This document shows, piece by piece, positions 14,119-22,536 of a stretch of 22,835 nt of DNA. How positions within the stretch are numbered: position 1 is the stretch's first letter; each line of letters opens with the position of its first letter. The notes below the pieces were generated by a model. That model was not told the origin of the DNA. It was given only the letters and a program-made list of their open reading frames with translations, and made no database searches. The position numbers were made by a program, and so were the translations under genes. The stretch comes from Micavibrio sp. UBA2705 (GTDB taxonomy: Bacteria > Pseudomonadota > Alphaproteobacteria > Micavibrionales > Micavibrionaceae), in assembly GCA_002354205.1 (NCBI GenBank), contig DELD01000079.1, forward strand, positions 1-22,835, written 5' to 3'.

Positions 14119-15063
14119 ATGCAGGTTTTTAACGATTATCACGCCCTTCCCGAAGACATCAAAGGCAGCACCGTTGTCATTGGTAATTTTGATGGCTTAC
14201 ATATCGGGCACCGTATGCTTATCGAGCTTGCACGCAAGAAATCCAAAGAAGCCGAAAGCAAATTACTGATTTTAACGTTCAACCCGCACCCACGGCGCTA
14301 CTTCATGCCTGACGCGCCGCCATTTTTGTTGACGCCTGATAAACAGCATCAAGAACTGCTTGCGGGTACGCAGGCTGATTATGCACTGTATTTGAACTTT
14401 GACCAAGACCTTGCCCATTTAACGGCAGATGGCTTTATGGATGAGATTTTAAAGGGCGCATTAGGCGCAAAGCAAATTGTCATTGGTGATGATTTTTGTT
14501 TTGGCAAAGGGCGCACTGGCAATATTGATACATTACGTCAAGCTGGTTTTCACGTTACAGCATTGAGTAAAATGGCCGACCATGCGGGGCGGCGTTATTC
14601 ATCGAGCCGTATCCGCGATGCAATTAGCGGCGGCGACATGCATAAAGCCGAACAAATTATGGGACGGCCCTTTGAAATACGCGGCAAAGTTATTCATGGC
14701 GACAAACGCGGACGCGAGCTTGGCTACCCTACGGCAAATATTCGCCTTGGTGATTATATTCACCCCGCCTATGGCGTCTATGCCTGCAAAGTCAAAATCC
14801 CTGGGGAATCTGAATGGCGCATTGCTGCAACGAATATTGGTATTCGTCCGATGTTTGAAAGCCCTGAAGCTTTGATCGAAGCTTACATTTTGGATTTTGA
14901 TGGTGATTTATATGATCAGGAACTGCGCATTCGACCTTTACGCAAAATTCGCAATGAAATGAAATTTGAATCACTCGAAGAGCTTATCGCGCAGATTAAG
15001 CAAGATTGTGAAAAAGTCGAAGACCTCACCAAAGACATTACAACGCATCATAGCGCATCATAG
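14119..15063 (+). CDS. ribF: Bifunctional riboflavin kinase / FAD synthetase
   Basis: RibF phosphorylates riboflavin to FMN and adenylates FMN to FAD. The N-terminal adenylyltransferase has GNFDGLHIGH (22-31) and SSSRIRDAI (161-169). The C-terminal kinase starts near 183 with HGDKRGRELGYPTAN (193-207), whose PTAN motif binds Mg-ATP, and continues with the YGVYACKV strand. The 314-aa length is normal. The ribosome site is weak (GAG). It starts 91 bp after the tetR stop and leads by 15 bp into the permease gene, with which it probably forms an operon. No FMN riboswitch is visible in the short upstream gap. In many bacteria ribF is next to ileS and lspA; here ileS is about 4.5 kb downstream on the same strand. 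Confidence 0.97.
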   Translation: MQVFNDYHALPEDIKGSTVVIGNFDGLHIGHRMLIELARKKSKEAESKLLILTFNPHPRRYFMPDAPPFLLTPDKQHQELLAGTQADYALYLNFDQDLAHLTADGFMDEILKGALGAKQIVIGDDFCFGKGRTGNIDTLRQAGFHVTALSKMADHAGRRYSSSRIRDAISGGDMHKAEQIMGRPFEIRGKVIHGDKRGRELGYPTANIRLGDYIHPAYGVYACKVKIPGESEWRIAATNIGIRPMFESPEALIEAYILDFDGDLYDQELRIRPLRKIRNEMKFESLEELIAQIKQDCEKVEDLTKDITTHHSAS

Positions 15064-15078
15064 AAAGCCACTCACACC

Positions 15079-16011
15079 GTGGATATATTCATTTCACTTT
15101 TCGTCCAAATCATCCCGTTACTGATGCTGATTGCTATTGGTTATATTGCGGGCAAAAAGCTTGAAGTCAACATGCATTCCATGAGCATGCTGTCCTTATA
15201 TATATTAGTGCCTTTTGTGATTGCTGTGTCCTTAATGCAAATTGAATTAAAGCCAAGCTATTTAGCTGTTCCTATCTGTTTGGTGTTTGTCTGTGCGGCA
15301 CTCTGTCATATTGCCAATTTCCTTGGCAAACGTTTCTTAAATAAAGAATACCGTCCTGTAATGCCGCTCCTTGGCGGCACGGCGAATACTGGATATTTCG
15401 GCATACCGCTTGTAACAACCCTATTGGGGCCAAGCGCGATTGGTGTTTATATGCTATTTAACATGGCTTTTGCGGTAACTGAGGTCACCACATCCTATTA
15501 CCTCTCCAACCGCGCAAATATGGACATTAAAGAAAGTATCAAGCGCGTTTTAAAACTACCGCCACTTTATGGCATTATAGCAGGCTTTGTGCTTAACATT
15601 ACCAATGTCACCTTACCTGATGTTGTCTATACATATTGGACGCATGCGACGGGCGCATTTATTATTATTGGTATGATGTTAATTGGCGTTGGCATCTCGC
15701 AATTAAAAGGCCTTGAAATTAATCTTCGGTTTACAGGATTATGTTTCTTTCATAAATATCTGATCTGGCCGCTCCTCTTCACGATGCTCATTATGCTAGA
15801 CAAGAACATTACCCTTCTGCTTGATAGTGACGCGCATCTCATGCTGTTCTTATTGGGTATATGCCCGCTACCTGCGAATGCCGTGGCCTATGCCACCCAA
15901 TTAAAGCTTCCTGCCGAAGAAACCGCCGTTGCTATTTTGCTCAGCACCATATTCGCGCTGATTTATGTGCCCGCCGCCATTGGCCTATATTTTATGTTCA
16001 TCGCCGCCTAA
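15079..16011 (+). CDS. AEC (auxin efflux carrier) family permease
   Basis: A 310-aa inner-membrane protein, hydrophobic throughout with about ten predicted spans in two halves. The first half carries GGTANTGYFGIP (about 98-109) and the second half ends with CPLPANAVAYATQ. These match the conserved NTG and PANA elements of AEC/YfdV-like carriers, which move malonate, malate or other organic acids in known cases. The substrate is not predictable. The start is GTG at 15079, with no clear Shine-Dalgarno. It lies only 15 bp after ribF, so translational coupling is likely. A TTGACA promoter for the next gene begins eight bases after its stop. Confidence 0.9.
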   Translation: MDIFISLFVQIIPLLMLIAIGYIAGKKLEVNMHSMSMLSLYILVPFVIAVSLMQIELKPSYLAVPICLVFVCAALCHIANFLGKRFLNKEYRPVMPLLGGTANTGYFGIPLVTTLLGPSAIGVYMLFNMAFAVTEVTTSYYLSNRANMDIKESIKRVLKLPPLYGIIAGFVLNITNVTLPDVVYTYWTHATGAFIIIGMMLIGVGISQLKGLEINLRFTGLCFFHKYLIWPLLFTMLIMLDKNITLLLDSDAHLMLFLLGICPLPANAVAYATQLKLPAEETAVAILLSTIFALIYVPAAIGLYFMFIAA

Positions 16012-16018
16012 AAAAGCT

Positions 16019-16047
16019 TTGACATAACCGCGGCACTATGCTTTAAA
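16019..16047 (+). promoter_or_regulatory. Promoter for the NAD synthetase gene
   Basis: Perfect -35 TTGACA (16019-16024), 17-bp spacer, -10 TTTAAA (16042-16047, 4 of 6), giving a leader of about 47 nt. Confidence 0.65.
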
Positions 16048-16100
16048 CACCCTTATACATAATAGATAAGAATTTTATCAGGATAATATTAGGGGTCCCC

Positions 16101-18836
16101 ATGAATTTAGATTTCTGGAATACGCAAAGCGATATCGAATTAAAAGTCACACAGCTGAGCACCAACACCACTTCGTTTAACATGCCGCGCAATGTATCCA
16201 TCATTGAACAAGGCATTATCGCCGCTGGTAATAATAACAGCGACCTGCTGCTTACTGATGAAATGAACATTGTGGCTTACGACTCTGGTGATGATTTCCA
16301 ACATTCTGACAACGCAACCATTTATGAGCGCCTCAACTATTTAGCGCAGCGCGCTTATGAAGCGAACCCAAACATGCTGGTGACCGTTGGTAACCCATGG
16401 CGCGTTAATTTAGACAGCCTTGGCGTGAATTTGAAAGACATGGCGGCGCGCGTTGCTGACCCTGCGCAGCTTTTAAAAGACCCTTTAGTAAACAGACACG
16501 GCCTCCCCTTTAACGTGATGACCGTTTTAGGCGGTGGACGCATTTTATCGATGAGCGCCAAAACCAATCTGTTTAATGATGAACGCGGCTATGAAAAGCG
16601 CTTCTTCCCAGAATGGGCGACAAGCTCCCCAGTGATTAAAGCATTAGAAGGCAATTTCGGCACAATTAATCTCTCACTTACTGGTGATGGTCAAAACAAG
16701 ATTCCGTTTGGTCAGCCGATTATTCACGTCAAAGACCCACGCAGCGATGCGCGTTATAATTTTGGTCAGCTTATCTGTGAAATGAAATGGGTCGCTTCGC
16801 AATATGACGAAATGTTTGACAATGATGATCATTATCAAACATTTAACCCACTGCCCGCTTATGCACGCCATTTAGGCAGCAAAGACGGTCTTGTGATGGC
16901 GATTGCCAATGCGAGCCCTCCTGCGCGTGGCAAAATCCTCAAACACGCCCATCTGACGAAGCTCGCCTCGCAGTTTGCAGGGGTGGTTTATGATACTGAT
17001 GGCCTTGGCACTAGCGGTTCAACATTTGCCCAAATGGGACACCGATTAACGGCAAAAGATGGCCGCCTGATGCATAGCGGTTCGCGCCTAGATTTTCTTG
17101 AAAGCGCACGTTCCACAACAATCACAAAATTTAAATCAGCACCAAAAAGCACCGAAGCTAAAGCGCATGTCGTGCTTGAACGCAAGCTCACCGACCACTT
17201 TAATCAAGCTGGTCAGCCAGATAATCTATTCATGGCATTTGAACCTGCGAACCAAGATAGCTCATGGGATAAACGCGATGTTGCAGGGCGTTTCGAAGAA
17301 GAAGAAATCCGCATGTTTGCGCTATGGACTTATGATTACATGGCGAAAACCAAGCAAAATGGTGTGGTGCAAGCCCTTAGCGGCGGCAAGGATTCTGCCT
17401 TTAACTTGATTATTGCCGTCAGCGCAATGCGCGCAGCTATTGCTCAAAAAGGCATAGAATCTGTGATGGATGACTTCTCTCACCTGAGCTACAAAGATGA
17501 GATTATCGCCCTCGCCAATGAAAAGGGCGAAGAAGAAGCAACAAATGCGCTGATCAAACGTTTTGCCACTGGCGTGACTATGCCAACGAATAACAGTTCA
17601 AAAGAAACCCGCAAAGCCGCCAAAGATTTGGCTGATGGCCTTGGCGTGACATTCCACGAACATAATGTGCAAGATTTAGTCAATTATTACGCGCTCCTAT
17701 ATGCCGTGAAAGACACCACAAAATTAAGCGGTAGACAGCGCGCCAAAGTGCAAAAAGAAGTCGCAGATTACTTAAACCAGAGTAAAGACAGCATTAGCGA
17801 AGAAAAGCTTGCACAAAAGGCGGCGGCAATTAAGAAGAAATTCCCTGTGGTTGATAAGCTGATTACAGCGGCGAAGGATAGCGATATTGTCGCTTACGAA
17901 AACATTCAAGCCCGCGCGCGTCAGGTCTTTATCATGATGTATGCGAATACTGAAAGTAAAATGGCGCTTGCTAACCCAAACCTTGATGAAGCTCTTAATG
18001 CCTACGCCACATTTGGCGGCGACTTACACAGCGGTACGATTAACATTAATGCCGGTGAATATAAGCATGACCAGATAAATCTAATGCTGCACATGATGAA
18101 AAACGGTGTACATAAAGTAATCGCGCCGATGACATTCTTAGCAACAACGCTTGAACAAATCGCGACAGCTGAATTGCAGCCACGCGGCAAAAAAGGCGAA
18201 TTGCTGCAAACTGATGAAGGCGCAATGGAAGCAAGCTCCGCGCAGATCAAAGCCTTTAGTGAATGGATGTTTAAATATAAAGCAGACACACAAGGCGGCA
18301 GCCGCCGTTTAAATGTCGAGGAGGTTTACCTACAAGCACGTAATAGCGAGCTATTTGAAGGCCACGATGTGAACAGCCTATACAGCACGATGCGTATGCG
18401 TTACGCGAAATGGAATGGCGGCCCTGCGCAGCCAAAAGTTTACGCAGGCCCTATCGCACCGACAACAGGCAATAACGTTGATAAGCAAACCTCACTGCGC
18501 ACACCGAATATCAGCGCGGCTAACCGTGATGAACTTACAATGCTCGGCGTAAAATTAATGTTCAAATACGCCAAAGACGAAGGCACATTCTGGGCGAATG
18601 ATCCTGCGATTTACGAGCTGATGGAACATAATGCGCTTTATAACGAAGCCTTCATCAACAGCTTTGATAAAGCGCTGCAAGGCAAATCAGCATTGCGTTT
18701 TGATGTTAAGGCGCTGTATGAAAGCGTCAAAGATAATGGCCCGCAGCAATTCTTTAAAGAAACGCTAAAAGCCAAGCCAAAAGATGCCGCGCATTTAAAC
18801 CAAAGCCTGCACGCGTTAACTGCGCCAAAGCTTTAG
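16101..18836 (+). CDS. nadE: Divergent, long glutamine-dependent NAD+ synthetase
   Basis: This enzyme makes NAD+ from deamido-NAD+, ATP and glutamine. The N-terminal glutaminase (nitrilase) domain keeps the catalytic Glu-Lys-Cys: E54 in TDEMNIVAY, K154 in SAKTNLF and C226 in LICEMKW. It also has a NASPPARGK stretch (270-278). The synthetase domain has PP-loop SGGKDS (427-432), a conserved ENIQAR (600-605) and a QTDE element (703-706) like eukaryotic and long bacterial enzymes. At 911 aa it is far longer than usual (about 540-700), with extra sequence before ENIQAR (about 540-595) and in the C-terminal 200 residues. The canonical GT/SxNxSE region reads NPNLDEALNAY. AGGGG precedes the ATG. No other nad gene is near. 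The family is certain, and activity is likely because the key residues remain. Confidence 0.9.
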   Translation: MNLDFWNTQSDIELKVTQLSTNTTSFNMPRNVSIIEQGIIAAGNNNSDLLLTDEMNIVAYDSGDDFQHSDNATIYERLNYLAQRAYEANPNMLVTVGNPWRVNLDSLGVNLKDMAARVADPAQLLKDPLVNRHGLPFNVMTVLGGGRILSMSAKTNLFNDERGYEKRFFPEWATSSPVIKALEGNFGTINLSLTGDGQNKIPFGQPIIHVKDPRSDARYNFGQLICEMKWVASQYDEMFDNDDHYQTFNPLPAYARHLGSKDGLVMAIANASPPARGKILKHAHLTKLASQFAGVVYDTDGLGTSGSTFAQMGHRLTAKDGRLMHSGSRLDFLESARSTTITKFKSAPKSTEAKAHVVLERKLTDHFNQAGQPDNLFMAFEPANQDSSWDKRDVAGRFEEEEIRMFALWTYDYMAKTKQNGVVQALSGGKDSAFNLIIAVSAMRAAIAQKGIESVMDDFSHLSYKDEIIALANEKGEEEATNALIKRFATGVTMPTNNSSKETRKAAKDLADGLGVTFHEHNVQDLVNYYALLYAVKDTTKLSGRQRAKVQKEVADYLNQSKDSISEEKLAQKAAAIKKKFPVVDKLITAAKDSDIVAYENIQARARQVFIMMYANTESKMALANPNLDEALNAYATFGGDLHSGTININAGEYKHDQINLMLHMMKNGVHKVIAPMTFLATTLEQIATAELQPRGKKGELLQTDEGAMEASSAQIKAFSEWMFKYKADTQGGSRRLNVEEVYLQARNSELFEGHDVNSLYSTMRMRYAKWNGGPAQPKVYAGPIAPTTGNNVDKQTSLRTPNISAANRDELTMLGVKLMFKYAKDEGTFWANDPAIYELMEHNALYNEAFINSFDKALQGKSALRFDVKALYESVKDNGPQQFFKETLKAKPKDAAHLNQSLHALTAPKL

Positions 18837-18850
18837 GGCGCTTACAACAT

Positions 18851-19327
18851 TTAAGGGGCGGGCGTGAAATTTAACGCAGCCCCATTAATGCAATAACGCA
18901 GCCCCGTCGGCTCTGGTCCATCTTTAAACACATGCCCTAAATGACCGCCACAGCGCGCGCAGTGGACTTCTGTGCGTGGATAGCCGATCTTGTAATCCGT
19001 CTTTGTGCCAATGGCGGCGTTTGATACGGGTTGATAATAAGAAGGCCAGCCTGTGCCCGATTCAAACTTCGCAGCAGATGCAAATAACGCATGACCGCAC
19101 GCCGCACAGATATAATGCCCCGTGCGTTTCTCGTCTAATAATGCAGAAGTATAAGGGCGCTCCGTACCGTGTCCACGCAAAATGCGGTATTGTTCTTTGC
19201 TTAGGGTTTTGCGCCATTCTTTATCGGTTTTTTCAATTTCATAGCCTGCGTTTTCCGCGCTGGCAATCGCGCTTACGCCAAGGGCCAAGAATAAACATGC
19301 CATTGTCAGTGTAAATACTCGTATCAT
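18851..19327 (-). CDS. msrB: Exported methionine-R-sulfoxide reductase B
   Basis: MsrB reduces methionine-R-sulfoxide in proteins. The catalytic Cys is C146 in RYCINGAAL. The structural zinc site is intact with C74/C77 (CAAC) and C123/C126 (CARC). GTGWPSYYQP and GGHLGHVFKDGP are present. The N-terminus is a signal peptide (MIRVFTLTMACLFLALGVSAIASA, cut near residue 24), so the enzyme should act in the periplasm. That is unlike the usual cytosolic MsrB, and it would need an envelope electron donor. The usual INSASL reads INGAAL. Downstream of M1 the next Met (residue 9) would lose the basic n-region, so M1 is preferred. It is convergent with nadE, with 14 bp between the stops. No msrA is adjacent. 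Confidence 0.95.
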   Translation of the reverse strand: MIRVFTLTMACLFLALGVSAIASAENAGYEIEKTDKEWRKTLSKEQYRILRGHGTERPYTSALLDEKRTGHYICAACGHALFASAAKFESGTGWPSYYQPVSNAAIGTKTDYKIGYPRTEVHCARCGGHLGHVFKDGPEPTGLRYCINGAALNFTPAP

Positions 19328-19402
19328 TTTTCTTTTGCCCTTAAAAAAATTGTCTTCCTATTTATATAATCCGTTCAAAGCGCATTAAAAGTTACATTTT
19401 TC

Positions 19403-19431
19403 TTGATATTAAGGGCGCTCACTGGCATAAC
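19403..19431 (+). promoter_or_regulatory. Promoter for ileS
   Basis: -35 TTGATA (19403-19408), 17-bp spacer, -10 CATAAC (19426-19431). It would give a leader of about 127 nt. Confidence 0.45.
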
Positions 19432-19482
19432 TTTAGCTATGGAATGCATGCATAGACACATCGCTATTATTCGAATTATTAA

Positions 19483-19509
19483 CCCGGCTTCGTTATAAAG
19501 AAGTCCGGG
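19483..19509 (+). promoter_or_regulatory. Stem-loop in the ileS leader
   Basis: CCCGG-CTTC (19483-19491) pairs with GAAG-T-CCGGG (19500-19509) with one bulged T and an 8-nt loop. No U-run follows, so it is not a terminator. It lies 55 nt before the ileS start and might affect mRNA stability or translation. Confidence 0.45.
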
Positions 19510-19564
19510 CATTATCACATACACAATATTCGAAACAAACACCTTCAAGAATAGAGATTTAAAA

Positions 19565-22462
19565 ATGAGTAACGAGAATACGGCGAAGAATGCCGATTTT
19601 TACAAAGAAACTGTCTTTTTACCAAAAACAGATTTTCCAATGCGTGCAGGGCTTGCACAAAAAGAACCAGAAATCCTAAAAAAGTGGGATGAGCAAGATA
19701 TTTACGGCACAATGCGCAAGCAATCCAAAGATAAAGAAAAATTCATTCTCCATGATGGCCCGCCATATGCGAATGGTCACCTGCATATGGGGCACGCGCT
19801 GAACAAGGTTTTAAAGGACGTTGTTGTGCGCAGCTGGCAAATGATGGGCTATGATGCGCCATATGTACCAGGCTGGGATTGTCATGGCCTCCCCATTGAA
19901 TGGAAAGTCGAAGAAAAATACCGCGAAGCCGGTCAAGACAAAGATGAAGTCGCGCCGATTGTTTTCCGCGATGAGTGCCGCAAATTTGCCCGCAAATGGG
20001 TTGATATTCAAAGCGCAGAATTTGAACGCCTTGGCATTAATGGAGACTGGGAAAATCCGTATTTAACCATGAATGTTAAATCAGAAGCGCGCATTGTTGA
20101 TGAAATCCATAAATTCTTGCTCAATGGAAATTTATATAAAGGCGCAAAGCCCGTAATGTGGTCAGTGGTTGAGAAAACAGCCCTCGCCGAAGCTGAAGTT
20201 GAGTATCAAGAACACAAATCAATCACCATTTGGGTGCGTTTCCCTGTGGTGAGCACAAAATACGACATTCTAAATGGCACCGATGTTGTAATCTGGACGA
20301 CTACGCCGTGGACCATTCCGTCAAACCGCGCAGTGTGTTTTCATGATGACATCGAATATGGCCTTTATGAAGTAAAAGCCGTTAAAGACGATAGCCGCGC
20401 CGCTGTGGGCGACCGCATCGTCCTTGCCGCCAATCTTGCAGACGCCGTCAAAGCGCAAGCTGGCATTGAAGAATGGAACGCTGTTGACCATTTCAAAGGC
20501 GAAGTCCTTGATGGTACAGTGCTTGCCCACCCGCTTGTTGGCAAGGGCTATGAATTCCCTGTGCCGCTCCTCAGCGGTGATCATGTCACTGATGATGCCG
20601 GCACAGGCTTCGTCCATACCGCGCCAAGCCACGGCGCGGATGACTTTGAAGTAGGCCTCAAACACGGGTTAGAAATCACCGATAACGTGACGGATGACGG
20701 CCTGTTCCGTGACCATGTTCCGCTTTTCGCTGGCGGCGTCATTTACGACCAAAAGGGCAAGATGGGCGATGGTAACTTCGCCGTCATTAAAGCGCTTAAC
20801 GAGTGTGGGCGTTTGCTTTCAAAAGGTTCAGTGCGCCATGAATACCCACATAGCTGGCGTTCAAAAGCACCGGTAATTTTCCGCACGACCCCGCAATGGT
20901 TTATTGCAATGGACGGCGAAGGTAAAATCCGTGAAAAAGCACTTGGCGCGATTAAAGACACGCGCTGGTTACCTGCCGCGGGGCAAAATCGCATTACCGC
21001 GATGATTGCGCAGCGCCCTGATTGGTGTATTTCTCGTCAGCGTGCATGGGGCGTGCCGATTGCTATTTTCATTGCCAAAACGGACGGTCAGCCACTACGT
21101 GACCCTGATGTATGCAAGCGCATTTATGATGCCTTTGCTGCGCGCGGCGCGGATGCATGGTACACCGATGATGCACAAACCTTCCTTGGCGATAAATACA
21201 ACGCCGAAGATTACGACCAGGTTTTTGACATTGTTGATGTTTGGTTTGAATCAGGTTCAACCCACGCCTTCGTTCTTGAAGACCGCGAAGAGTTACGCAG
21301 CCCCGCAGATCTTTATTTAGAAGGCTCTGACCAGCATCGTGGCTGGTTCCACTCTTCATTGCTTGAATCTATTGGCTCACGCGGATGCGCCCCTTATAAA
21401 ACAGTGCTGACCCACGGTTTTGTCTTGGATGACAAGGGCTATAAAATGTCAAAATCACTGGGCAATATCGTTGCGCCGGAAGATATTATCAAAGAATATG
21501 GCGCAGATATATTGCGCCTATGGGCTTTAACGTCTGATTACGCAGAAGACGTCCGCATTGGTAAAGATGCCATCAAATCAACAACCGATATTTACCGCCG
21601 TATCAGAAACACTTTCCGTTTCCTTCTCGGCGCATTAGAGGGCTTTAGCGATGAAGAGCGCGTTGATTTAAGCACGCCATCTGAATTGCCTGAATTGGAA
21701 CAACTCGTCCTGCACCAATTACAGCAAATGGATCAAAGCATCCGCACGGATATTAAAGATTACAATTTCGGCAAACTTGCCCATAAATTGCACAATTTCT
21801 GTTCAAGCGAGCTTTCTGCACTTTACTTTGATATCCGTAAAGACCGCCTATATTGTGACCGCCCAGACATGTTTGAACGCCGCGCTTGCCGCACGGTTTT
21901 GGCTGAAATCTTTGAATGTTTGACCAGCTGGCTTGCGCCAATGCTGTGTTTCACATGCGAAGATGTTTGGGCGCATCGCCCTGAAGGATTATTCCCAGAT
22001 GCAGGCAGCATTCATTTGCGTGAGTTTAAAACATTGCCGCAAACATGGCAAAATGATGACCTTACCGAAAAGTGGGATGATATCCGCAGCGTGCGCCGCG
22101 TCGTATTTGGAGCGTTAGAACCCAAACGCGCCGATAAAACCATCGGTTCATCATTAGAAGCACACCCTGTGATCCTTGTCAGCAGCACTCTTGCCGCGAC
22201 GCTTAAAGACGTTGATTTGGCGGAAGTCTGCATTACATCGCAAGCAACGCTCACTGTATCCGAAGACATTCCTGATACTGCGTTCGCCTTAAATGATGCG
22301 CCGCATATTGGCGTTATCTTTGCTAAAGCAGAAGGCGAAAAATGCCAGCGCTGCTGGAAAATACTGCCAGATGTTGGCAGCGATGCAGATTACCCAGAAC
22401 TTTCAGCGCGCGATGCAGATGCCGTTAAATGGTATGAAGCGCAAAAGAAAAAAGCGGCTTAG
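19565..22462 (+). CDS. ileS: Isoleucyl-tRNA synthetase
   Basis: IleRS charges tRNA-Ile and edits misactivated valine. The class I signatures are HMGH (74-77) and KMSKS (627-631). GWDCHGLPIEW lies between them and the editing domain, which includes TTPWTIPSN and GFVHTAPSHGADD. The tRNA-binding anticodon domain and the C-terminal region follow. At 965 aa the length is usual for the alphaproteobacterial enzyme. The C-terminal zinc module is incomplete: C927 and C930 (CQRC) are present, but the second pair, normally LCxRC, reads LSARD with S947 and D950. The ribosome site is weak (GAGA). lspA, a common next gene, is absent; a terminator follows at once. Confidence 0.98.
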   Translation: MSNENTAKNADFYKETVFLPKTDFPMRAGLAQKEPEILKKWDEQDIYGTMRKQSKDKEKFILHDGPPYANGHLHMGHALNKVLKDVVVRSWQMMGYDAPYVPGWDCHGLPIEWKVEEKYREAGQDKDEVAPIVFRDECRKFARKWVDIQSAEFERLGINGDWENPYLTMNVKSEARIVDEIHKFLLNGNLYKGAKPVMWSVVEKTALAEAEVEYQEHKSITIWVRFPVVSTKYDILNGTDVVIWTTTPWTIPSNRAVCFHDDIEYGLYEVKAVKDDSRAAVGDRIVLAANLADAVKAQAGIEEWNAVDHFKGEVLDGTVLAHPLVGKGYEFPVPLLSGDHVTDDAGTGFVHTAPSHGADDFEVGLKHGLEITDNVTDDGLFRDHVPLFAGGVIYDQKGKMGDGNFAVIKALNECGRLLSKGSVRHEYPHSWRSKAPVIFRTTPQWFIAMDGEGKIREKALGAIKDTRWLPAAGQNRITAMIAQRPDWCISRQRAWGVPIAIFIAKTDGQPLRDPDVCKRIYDAFAARGADAWYTDDAQTFLGDKYNAEDYDQVFDIVDVWFESGSTHAFVLEDREELRSPADLYLEGSDQHRGWFHSSLLESIGSRGCAPYKTVLTHGFVLDDKGYKMSKSLGNIVAPEDIIKEYGADILRLWALTSDYAEDVRIGKDAIKSTTDIYRRIRNTFRFLLGALEGFSDEERVDLSTPSELPELEQLVLHQLQQMDQSIRTDIKDYNFGKLAHKLHNFCSSELSALYFDIRKDRLYCDRPDMFERRACRTVLAEIFECLTSWLAPMLCFTCEDVWAHRPEGLFPDAGSIHLREFKTLPQTWQNDDLTEKWDDIRSVRRVVFGALEPKRADKTIGSSLEAHPVILVSSTLAATLKDVDLAEVCITSQATLTVSEDIPDTAFALNDAPHIGVIFAKAEGEKCQRCWKILPDVGSDADYPELSARDADAVKWYEAQKKKAA

Positions 22463-22487
22463 AGCAAACTGAGCTCCATAAAATAGC

Positions 22488-22516
22488 AAAAGGCCGCTAA
22501 ATCAGCGGCCTTTTTT
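22488..22516 (+). terminator. Rho-independent terminator of ileS
   Basis: AAAAGGCCGCT (22488-22498) and AGCGGCCTTTTTT (22504-22516) form a GC-rich stem around AAATC with a six-T tail. With A's on the 5' side it may also serve the convergent gene. Confidence 0.92.
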
Positions 22517-22536
22517 GATTTCATATAGTGATGGAT

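Noticed and set aside
16091..16099. GGGGTCCCC at the nadE ribosome site as a hairpin
   Set aside because: The single-base centre leaves no usable loop; it looks like an ordinary AGGGG Shine-Dalgarno.
19432..19564. T-box riboswitch before ileS
   Set aside because: There is no T-box consensus, specifier stem or terminator/antiterminator pair; only one simple stem-loop is present.
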